This document shows, in pieces, positions 1 through 5,151 of a stretch of DNA of 5,151 bases. Where the stretch lies: the NCBI GenBank assembly GCA_017379255.1, contig JAFNWZ010000273.1, positions 1 to 5,151 on the forward strand, written 5' to 3'. The stretch's first letter is position 1. The number at the start of each line of letters is the position of its first letter. The DNA comes from Akkermansia sp. GTDB lineage: Bacteria; Verrucomicrobiota; Verrucomicrobiia; Verrucomicrobiales; Akkermansiaceae. The notes under the pieces were generated by a model. It was not told where the DNA came from, ran no database searches, and saw only the letters and a list, made by a program, of their open reading frames with translations. The position numbers and the translations under genes were made by a program.

Positions 1-3000
1 TATTTCAATGAGATGGATTGGCATTATGCCGATGCCACTTCTGATGTAACCGTCAGGAAGGGTGGTACATTTGAACTGGGAAGCCATGCCCGGCTCACTG
101 GCGATATAACGGTGGAAACCGGTGGTGCATTTGTGATGCGCGAAAGCGTGCAGCACGAGCAGGAATACATTGAGGGTGGTCAGCGTCTGGAGAGCACATC
201 TGCCATTGCAGATTTCCATGGGCTCAAGGGCAATGTATCACTGGCTGCCGGAGCAGACATGAAGGTGGAGTTCAATGAAGGCGTGACCGCTGGTGCCAGG
301 TATGCCGGCAATATCAGTGGTCAGGGCAATGTCAGCATTGATTTGAAGAATCCGGGCATTACTCTTGCGCTGAGCGGCAATAACACCTTCTCCGGCACCA
401 AAACCCTGCATAGCGGTGGCCTTATCGGGGAAACCGCCTCTTCCCTCGGTGATACGGCAACAAATAAATGGCTGGTGAAGGCGGATGCCTGGATTGCCTC
501 GCAGGCCGAAAGCGGGGAATCCCTGCTGGCGCGTGTGGATTCCGGTTCTACGGGTACTCTGGCTCTTTCTCAAAACACGGAAAAGCAGCTCAACCTCAGC
601 AACCACACAGGTTTGTTCATTGGCGCTGAAAGCGGCAAGGTTGTAGAGTACGGTGCAGCCGGGACCACCGAGGAGCTGGCCGCAGTAAATGGTGCATGGC
701 GTCTCGGCGGCGGCGGCGGTGACCTCATCGTCAACTACTTGCTGACCGGCGATAGCAACCTGCTGCTGGGTGCTGGCGAACAATCATCCGGCTCGGTGCA
801 CCTGAGCAATACCGGCAATGATTTCACAGGCAATATCATATTCAACAGTACCGGCATTCGCTTCTCTTATGATGACGGTGCACTCGGCGGGGCTCTTGTC
901 GGCTTGACCTATGGCAACGGTATGTTGCTTTCTTCTGGTAGTTCCCTGGGTAACATCAAGACGGATTCTGCCGGCATGGCTCTGGTGGACGCTCTGACCA
1001 CAGGGGAAATTGATATGACATCCCACACGTTGCTGGCTCTTGGTGCTTCGCGGGATTCAGTATATAGCGGAGACATCGTTGTTGGCGCAGAACAGGCCTA
1101 CCGGTTTGCCACCATGAACGGAGCCACCCTTTTCCTCAACAGCACCCTGGCCGCCGGGCATGATGTCATTGTAGACGGGCAGGGGGGGGCCGGCGGCACG
1201 GTCGTGCTCGGGGGGGCAGCTGCTGTAGATGGCACTGTGACCGTTATGGGACACAAGGAAGGGGCACAGGGGGATATTACACTGGGCTTTGCTGCAGATA
1301 ACGCCATGAGCAGCGCTTCTGCAGTGCATGTGCTGGCTGGCGGCATTGTTGATGTAGGAAATACGACACAGACATTCAATAACCTGCAGCTGGGAACAGG
1401 TGGACGTGTTACCGGTGACAGCAACGGCAAGCTGGTGCTGAATGCTACCTCAACCAGCACGTTGAACGGTGCTATCCAGCTGGGCAAAATGGAGAAGACG
1501 GGTGCGGCCGAGGTCGTGCTGAGCTCTGCAGATAACAGCTGGAATCAATTTACGGTCAAGGAAGGGACGCTTCGTCTGGACGGGGACAATGCGCTCTCTG
1601 CGCAAGGGGTGACCCGTGTGGAATCCGGCGCTACCCTGAATCTGGGAGCGAAGGACAACCTTTCCAATAGCGGCACTGTGGTGCGCACGACTGGCGGTAA
1701 CATCGTGCTGGCAGATGGTGCCACTCTGCTCACCGGTTCAGAGGCTACGGATAATCTGACGGCGCTCACCGGTTCTCTTTCGGTGGACAACGGAGCTCGG
1801 GCAGCGGTATCCGGCTATCACCTCGAACTGGTAGGGAAAGAGCACAACACCAACGGCGGCACTATCGATTTTGCTGCAGGTACTCTCTACCTGAACCAGA
1901 CTACGGAGCAGCACATCGGCGGCACGGTCAATATTGCACAAGATGCCACATTCAGCAGCGGAGGGGCTGCAGAGGATATGGTGAAGCACTTTGACCATGT
2001 CAATGTCGGTTCCGGCAAATCCCTTGCAATCGAAGACCGCACATGGAACACCATCTGGCAGCTTGATAAATTGAGCGGAGAGGGGACTGTGACATGGAAT
2101 TCTGATACCAACCACAGCACAACGGCCCGCACAATTATTGGTGGTGACGGTGCGTTCTCGGGCACTATCCATTTCAACCGATCCTATGATGCGGGGAGTC
2201 GCCGCTACCAGGCCTATCTGGAGGTGAACGGAGAGAACGCCATCAGCGGAGCAACGCTGAACCTGAACGGAGGGAAAAACGTTAACTCTCCGGCTAATGC
2301 TATGGCTACATTAGCTGTGAATGCGGGCAATGTCAACCTCGGCGGATTGAACGGCAATGAATACAGCCATGTGATGGCGGGTGCGGCTGTGGCAGCTTCC
2401 GCCCAGACAACGGCGCCTGGTTCAACCCGCAGTGCAACGTTGACATTCACTGGCAGTGGTGATTATACCTACAGCGGTACCGTGGGCACCACGGCTGATA
2501 CTTCTGCCAGTTCGCTGGGTGTTGTGATGAACGGCACTGGCCGTCAGAAGCTTAACGGTTCCACAGTGGTGGTTGATCATGCAACCGCTCTCCGGGGGGC
2601 TCTGAGCATAGAATCTGCCGGGGCGCAGGTGCTGAGCGGTGTTGGCGTGGCCCAGGGTGCCAGTCTGAAGATAAACAACAGCTTCTCGCTGGATTCCGGC
2701 AAAACCTTCAGAGCCCTGTATACGGAAGGTTCCTCTTCTCCGGCAACATTTAGTTCGACGCTGGTGCTTAACGGTGGCGCCCTCAGTTTTGATGGCCGGG
2801 CTCTCGGTTCCTCTCCCATGCTGAATCTGGCCGGCGGCCTGGAAGTGGGCAGCGGCCTGGCCACCCAGGAGATTCAGTTCACGCATACCTACGCGCTGGC
2901 TACGGGTACCACCTACACTCTGGCAAATGGGGATTGGTCAGCCCTTGCCGGTAAGACCGTTGCCACAGGGGCAGAATATCTGACCGCCACCTTCTCCAGC

Positions 3001-5151
3001 AATCCGGACTCCCTCCAGGTAAACTTCAGCGCGAGGGAGGGATATATCGTATGGGATGGTGCGGGTTATTATGGAGCAAATATGTGGCAGGCCGGTAAGT
3101 TCGGTTCGCAGAATGCGGCCGCCGGAACGGATTACCGCGTGGCTGTGTTTGATGATACGGCAGCCGGAAAGACGGTTTATGTATGGGATTCCGTATCTGT
3201 GGATAAGGCTATTTTCAATGCTACCCAGAACTACACTGTCAGCAATTGGGGCGCCACCGCAACCGTGGGGGCTCTGGTGCACGATGGCACGGGCACCACG
3301 ACAATTGACAGTTCCATGATGGTAACCGGCAGAACCGATATCAACAACGGTACGCTTGTGGTCACCTCGACCTCGACTCTGGCGGGCTCCGTCGGGGGCG
3401 ACGGCACGCTTGTGATTGACTGGGGGAATGGTAACAGGGCCACCCCTGCCATTTCCGGTCTGAATACCCTGCATATCAAATCCGGCACATGGGGTAACGA
3501 AGCTGCTCAGGCTGCAGGCGCTACCAATATCATCATTGACCCTGATGGCTGCTACTCGCAGGGTTCAGTGAGCTACAACGGTAACATTGTGGTACGCGGT
3601 GGCTCCATCAATCTCTGTGGTTCTGCACTCAACGGTACGCTTTCCTTGGAAGCCGATTCAACATTGTCTGCTTTTGCCGGTAGCGAAGCCAAATTGAATT
3701 CAGCCATAGTGCAGAATGGCCATACCCTGACCCAGACCGGAACCGGCACGGTGCTCGTTGGTTCCGATTCTGCTGCAGAACTTAAGGAATACGTGGTAAG
3801 TTCCGGTACTCTCGCCTTCAGCGGCACACATTCCGCAGGTGAGTTGACGGTTGGCACCGGGGCAACACTCCGCGCCAACTATGCCACCAACCTTACGGTG
3901 GAGCGTATCAACCTTGCTGGTACTCTGGCAATGTGGAATGGCGGCAATGACGGCTCAACCGTGACGGCTGACATTCAGACAACAGACGGGGCTATCATCA
4001 GAGGCGGTGCGAATGGCAACAGTGCTGTGCTGCAAGGTTCCATTTCTGGTAGCGGTGTGCTTAACCTGAACCAGGAGGACAATCTCTATACCATTAAGTC
4101 TGATATCAGCGACGGCGATTCCGCCCTCAGCCTCAGTGTCAATACTACCAATGGCGTCAATCTGGCAGGTAACAACACCTTTACCGGTGGCATCACGATG
4201 ACTCAGGGCCTTCTGCGCGTATCCAGTGCGACAGGTCTGGGCACTGGAGCTGTGCAAATTGGCGCTTCCAGAGCAATGGATTTTGCTACCCTGCAACTGC
4301 GCACGTATGGCTTGGAAGCGTTGTCTCAAATCAGTAGCCTGACTCTGGCGAACAATGGTATTCTTGACCTCTCTAGCGCAGATTTCGCCATGCTGGGTGG
4401 CGTGAATCTGGGCTGTGAGCTCACCTTGGGCTCCTACAGTCAGATTCAGCTGGGTGATATTGCCCATACCGGCAAATACCGCATCTTCAATCTGAAGGAC
4501 GGGGCCAGTCTTGACTGGACCAACATGGCTGGTAATATCTACATCGGCTCCGAACAGGTTTCCTGGTTGGACAATGCGAAGCTGAGCATTTCCGATGGGG
4601 CTGCCTGGTTGTCCTTCATTGTTGCCGGTCGCACCGTCTGGAACGGTGGTGAATCCGGCGTATGGGATACAAGCTCCACTAACTGGAATGCCACGGAAGA
4701 TTGTCTCGGCGATAATATTGCTTTCAGCAATGGTTCCAGTGTGGCCTTTGCTGCAGATGCAGCGCTGACTGTTGCTGAGGGAATCCGCGTGGATACACTC
4801 ACTGTGGATGGAGGAGTGCGTCTCACCACGGCTGGTTCGCTTTCCGTTACAACTCTGGAACTGGGGAAGGATGCCTCCTGGCATCTGGCTGGTGGAGCTT
4901 CGCAGGCATTGACTGAAGCGCAGCTCAAGAGCATCACTCAGGGCTCTCTGGTGGTAGAGGAAGGCGCCACTCTTACCATGACCGGCAAGGAAACCGGGGC
5001 AAATAGCACTTCCTCCGCTATGGACAACGTAAGCGGTGCGGGCGATGTGGTGCTGCATCTCGCCAAAGATAACGGTGTTGGCTTCAATCTGAACGGTATT
5101 GAGGGTGACATTATCGTGGCGGAAGGTCGACTGCAGGTGAATAGCTCTACA
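1..5151 (+). CDS. Giant autotransporter-type beta-strand repeat surface protein, internal fragment (both ends missing)
   Basis: Frame 1 is open across the entire window (1,717 codons), so the gene begins upstream and ends downstream; no signal peptide, start codon, C-terminal beta-barrel or stop is visible. The translation is Gly/Ala/Thr/Ser/Asn-rich with short alternating hydrophobic strands (for example TVSLxxG-type turns), eight prolines and four cysteines (residues 1184, 1206, 1472, 1568), as expected for a secreted beta-helix. PATR motifs L-S-G-N-N-T-F-S-G (124-132) and L-A-G-N-N-T-F-T-G (1388-1396) place it with autotransporter-associated repeat proteins, whose passengers are exported by Sec and usually moved through an outer-membrane barrel. 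The role is inferred to be adhesion or another surface function; no catalytic motif was seen. Two Trp-rich headers (1017, 1546) divide it into at least three passenger-like units. The family resemblance is to giant Akkermansia/Verrucomicrobiota proteins, from memory. Coding and frame are certain; the substrate or partner is unknown. Confidence 0.95.
46..165 (+). repeat. Two tandem 20-residue beta-strand repeats
   Basis: Residues 16-35 and 36-55 follow the same pattern, V/I-T-V-x-x-G-G-x-F-x-(L/M), with a 60-base period. Both copies share the G-G codons ggtggt and a ttt Phe codon at the same position. The match is clear at protein level but diverged at DNA level (about two thirds of bases agree over the first 33). 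Twenty residues suits about one coil of a parallel beta-helix, so these are probably successive rungs rather than a recent duplication. A weaker continuation (Y-I-E-G-G-Q-x-L-E, residues 56-64) may be a third rung. Confidence 0.55.
304..465 (+). other. PATR module 1 (autotransporter-associated beta-strand repeat)
   Basis: Residues 102-155. A lead-in A-G-N-I-S-G-Q-G-N-V is followed by L-x-L-S-G-N-N-T-F-S-G at 122-132, then H-S-G-G-L at 137-141 and A-S-S-L-G-D at 146-151. This order, G-x-I-x-G-x-G lead-in, N-T-F-x-G core, G-x-L strand, then S-L-G turn, is the classic PATR arrangement. PATRs are known as stacked strand units in autotransporter passengers and have no enzymatic role. The same lead-in recurs before the PATR at residues 1386-1421, showing that the two share an origin. 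Confidence 0.85.
688..915 (+). other. Penta-glycine segment plus looser PATR module 2
   Basis: Residues 230-305. N-G-A-W-R-L-G-G-G-G-G-D-L-I-V opens the segment; the five glycines (236-240) are coded by four ggc codons and one ggt at 706-720. It continues with L-L-T-G-D-S-N-L-L-L-G-A-G (247-259) and then a PATR-like L-S-N-T-G-N-D-F-T-G-N-I (268-279), where D-F replaces the usual T-F. A G-A-L-G-G-A-L turn follows at 293-299. I recall the order W-R-L-G-G-G-G-G, L-T-G-x-N, N-x-F-T-G, A-L-G-G-A from giant Verrucomicrobiota passengers. It is not an RTX calcium-binding repeat: the nonapeptide is not repeated and the flanking aspartates are missing. Confidence 0.6.
1078..1440 (+). other. D-V-I-V-D-G-Q-G beta-helix module
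   Basis: Residues 360-480. The visible order is Y-R-F-A-T-M-N-G-A-T-L (367-377), then A-G-H-D-V-I-V-D-G-Q-G (385-395), a Gly-rich turn (395-405), T-V-T-V-M-G (412-417), G-D-I-T-L-G (424-429), a decoupled A-S-A-V-H-V strand (439-444) and T-Q-T-F-N-N-L (457-463). The last element matches the N-x-T-x-T-F/L-x-N-L strand that commonly follows PATR units. No catalytic or ligand motif is visible; it is read as stacked beta-helix rungs. It contains the two long G tracts at 1182-1216, which code for Gly-rich turns flanking the strand T-V-V-L (400-403). Confidence 0.55.
1182..1216 (+). repeat. Paired homopolymeric G tracts (G8 and G7) inside the coding sequence
   Basis: A run of eight G (1182-1189) and a run of seven G (1210-1216) are separated by 20 bases. 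Both are read through in frame as Gly codons (ggg ggg) plus neighbouring bases. They are the two longest homopolymers I found here; the next G run is six, at 2594-2599. Homopolymeric G tracts in surface-protein genes are known sites of slipped-strand phase variation. A +1 slip in either tract leads to TAA at 1299-1301, and a -1 slip leads to TAG at 1226-1228. The tracts themselves are certain; a switching function is only inferred. Confidence 0.6.
1501..1605 (+). other. Degenerate PATR module 3
   Basis: Residues 501-535. V-V-L-S-S-A-D-N-S-W-N-Q-F-T-V (505-519) aligns with the PATR core, but the usual N-T-F-x-G is replaced by N-S-W-N-Q-F, losing the conserved glycine. The following K-E-G-T-L-R-L-D-G-D-N-A-L-S (520-533) is a textbook second half (G-T-L-x-L then N-A-L-S), which keeps the assignment fairly safe. 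It is followed by R-V-E-S-G-A-T-L-N-L-G (539-549), the usual next strand. Confidence 0.7.
1855..2559 (+). other. Long passenger module ending in a Y-x-G-T-V-G / M-N-G-T-G segment
   Basis: Residues 619-853. The visible order is G-T-I-D-F-A-A-G-T-L-Y-L (620-631), T-V-N-I-A-Q-D-A-T-F (642-651), a Trp-containing stretch W-N-T-I-W-Q-L-D (682-689), L-S-G-E-G-T-V-T-W-N (691-700), H-S-T-T-A-R-T-I-I-G-G-D-G-A-F-S-G-T-I (705-723), A-T-L-N-L-N-G (751-757), V-N-L-G-G-L-N-G-N (778-786), a low-complexity linker (792-812), then a PATR-like L-T-F-T-G-S-G-D-Y-T-Y-S-G-T-V-G (814-829) and G-V-V-M-N-G-T-G-R-Q-K-L-N-G (840-853). I recall this ordered set from giant Akkermansia passengers, where it forms one recurring unit. 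Individually these are strand-turn elements; no active-site motif was seen. The linker M-A-G-A-A-V-A-A-S-A-Q-T-T-A-P-G (792-807) is Ala-rich with a proline and may be a flexible loop off the helix. Confidence 0.55.
2668..3048 (+). other. Module-end segment of passenger unit 1
   Basis: Residues 890-1016. L-V-L-N-G-G-A-L-S-F-D-G (921-932) and L-N-L-A-G-G-L (941-947) lead to T-Y-T-L-A-N-G-D-W-S-A-L (971-982). The final strands are Y-L-T-A-T-F-S-S (993-1000) and S-L-Q-V-N-F (1004-1009), immediately before the next W-x-G header at 1017. A parallel arrangement (Y-R-I-F followed by a Trp-containing turn, then closing strands) precedes the header at 1546, so this segment looks like the cap-proximal end of a passenger unit. 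In PATR proteins this kind of segment normally sits near the end of the helical domain. Confidence 0.5.
3049..3246 (+). other. Trp-rich header of passenger unit 2
   Basis: Residues 1017-1082. V-W-D-G-A-G-Y-Y-G-A-N-M-W (1017-1029) is followed by V-A-V-F-D-D-T (1047-1053), V-Y-V-W-D-S-V-S-V-D (1059-1068) and N-Y-T-V-S-N (1077-1082). The order W-x-G, W, (V/I)-A-F-x-D/N, then paired V-x-V strands is the usual opening of PATR passengers. Here the normal W-D-x-x-x-x-N-W is replaced by N-M-W-Q-A-G-K-F. The same opening recurs at residue 1546 in a more canonical form. Confidence 0.65.
3247..4029 (+). other. Central strand region of passenger unit 2
   Basis: Residues 1083-1343. Strand-turn elements include T-D-I-N-N-G-T-L-V-V (1112-1121), G-G-D-G-T-L-V-I-D-W-G (1132-1142), N-G-H-T-L-T-Q-T-G-T-G-T-V-L-V (1239-1253), V-V-S-S-G-T-L-A-F-S-G (1265-1275), E-L-T-V-G-T-G-A-T-L-R (1281-1291) and I-N-L-A-G-T-L-A-M-W-N (1303-1313). 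The T-G-T-G-T-V-L-V then S-S-G-T-L pairing is PATR-like without the N-T-F core. Two of the protein's four cysteines lie here, at 1184 and 1206, 22 residues apart. No enzymatic motif was seen. Confidence 0.5.
4030..4263 (+). other. PATR module 4 (best match in the window)
   Basis: Residues 1344-1421. The lead-in L-Q-G-S-I-S-G-S-G-V-L-N-L (1344-1356) is followed by V-N-L-A-G-N-N-T-F-T-G-G-I (1386-1398), M-T-Q-G-L-L-R-V (1400-1407), S-A-T-G-L-G-T-G-A-V-Q-I (1409-1420). Every landmark of the autotransporter-associated repeat is present: N-T-F-T-G-G, G-x-L-x-V, A-x-G-L-G-x-G. A 30-residue insert (D-S-D-I-S-D-G-D-like, 1361-1385) separates lead-in from core. This is the strongest single piece of evidence for the family. 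Confidence 0.9.
4321..4635 (+). other. Module-end segment of passenger unit 2
   Basis: Residues 1441-1545. L-T-L-A-N-N-G-I-L-D-L-S (1447-1458), Y-S-Q-I-Q-L-G-D-I (1479-1487), G-K-Y-R-I-F-N-L-K-D-G-A-S-L-D-W (1491-1506), and the closing strands K-L-S-I-S-D-G (1527-1533) and A-W-L-S-F-I-V-A-G-R-T (1535-1545) lead straight into the next header. G-x-Y-x-(I/L)-F near the end of the helical domain is common in autotransporter passengers. The layout mirrors residues 890-1016. Confidence 0.55.
4636..5151 (+). other. Canonical Trp-rich header and start of passenger unit 3 (cut by window edge)
   Basis: Residues 1546-1717. V-W-N-G-G-E-S-G-V-W-D-T-S-S-T-N-W (1546-1562) is the standard PATR-passenger opening W-N-G-x-x-x-G-x-W-D-x-x-x-x-N-W. 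It is followed by D-N-I-A-F-S-N-G (1571-1578), L-T-V-A-E-G-I-R-V-D-T-L-T-V-D-G-G (1589-1605), L-S-V-T-T-L-E-L-G (1614-1622) and G-S-L-V-V-E-E-G-A-T-L-T-M (1648-1660). V-S-G-A-G-D-V-V-L-H-L (1677-1687) and I-V-A-E-G-R-L-Q-V (1705-1713) then form a PATR-like pair lacking N-T-F. The unit starts 529 residues after the previous header and continues beyond the window. Confidence 0.75.

Noticed and set aside
706..720. Possible RTX calcium-binding repeat (G-G-G-G-G-D-L-I-V)
   Set aside because: The RTX nonapeptide G-G-x-G-x-D-x-L-x is not repeated, and the surrounding sequence fits a PATR passenger segment.
238..783. 181-codon open frame on the minus strand, and other minus-strand frames at 784-1026, 1098-1487, 1738-2172, 2422-2886 and 2938-3474
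   Set aside because: All are antisense to the continuous coding frame, with no family motif; they arise because the codons used rarely give stops on the opposite strand.
1182..1216. Frameshift or assembly error at the G tracts
   Set aside because: The frame is intact before, between and after both tracts and the protein pattern continues smoothly, so the lengths given are the in-frame ones.
1971..1980. Possible internal start: AGAGG close before an ATG at 1978
   Set aside because: Spacing is too short and the codon is inside a continuous strand-rich module; chance purine runs are common here.
3115..3122. NotI-type palindrome gcggccgc
   Set aside because: An 8-base palindrome formed by ordinary Ala codons; no sign of cloning vector or boundary.
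3056..3319. 87-codon open frame on the plus strand in frame 2
   Set aside because: It overlaps the Trp-rich header region of the real frame, has no recognised motif and no convincing ribosome binding site.
3955..5058. 367-codon open frame on the minus strand
   Set aside because: It lies entirely opposite the beta-repeat coding frame, shows no recognisable domain, and is rich in Cys, His and Arg in a scattered way typical of antisense shadows of Gly/Ala/Thr-rich genes.

Overview
The whole window is the inside of one very large gene. Reading frame 1 on the + strand is open from base 1 to base 5151: 1,717 codons without a stop. Neither the start nor the end of the gene lies in the window. There is no intergenic DNA, promoter, ribosome binding site, terminator, RNA gene, CRISPR array or mobile element. 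The protein is a giant, secreted, beta-strand-rich surface protein of the autotransporter type (type V secretion passenger). It carries several autotransporter-associated beta-strand repeats (the PATR family, TIGR02601/PF12951), seen as motifs of the form L-x-G-x-N-T-F-x-G followed by G-x-L. It is rich in Gly, Ala, Thr, Ser and Asn, has only eight prolines, and has no cysteine before residue 1184.

Organism: the moderately GC-rich DNA and the style of the modules recall the giant PATR proteins of Akkermansia and related gut Verrucomicrobiota. The recalled elements are a W-x-G headed unit, an L-G-G-G-G-G segment, a D-V-I-V-D-G-Q-G segment and an M-N-G-T-G segment. This assignment is from memory of the family and was not searched; similar passengers also occur in other phyla.

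Layout (residues of the translated window): 16-55, two 20-residue strand repeats; 102-155, first clear PATR; 230-305, penta-glycine segment with a second, looser PATR; 360-480, a D-G-Q-G module encoded partly by two long G tracts; 501-535, a degenerate PATR; 619-853, a module ending in a PATR-like Y-x-G-T-V-G / M-N-G-T-G segment; 890-1016, a module-end segment. A Trp-rich header at 1017-1082 opens a second passenger-like unit, which contains the best PATR (1386-1421) and a second module-end segment (1441-1545). At 1546 a third unit opens with another Trp-rich header and runs off the right edge. The two headers lie 529 residues apart, so the protein looks like a chain of complete passenger units in one polypeptide.

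The points most worth a second look are the paired in-frame G8 and G7 tracts at 1182-1216, where a one-base slip in either direction soon meets a stop codon, and the chained passenger architecture. I see no clear evidence of an undescribed biological system beyond these.
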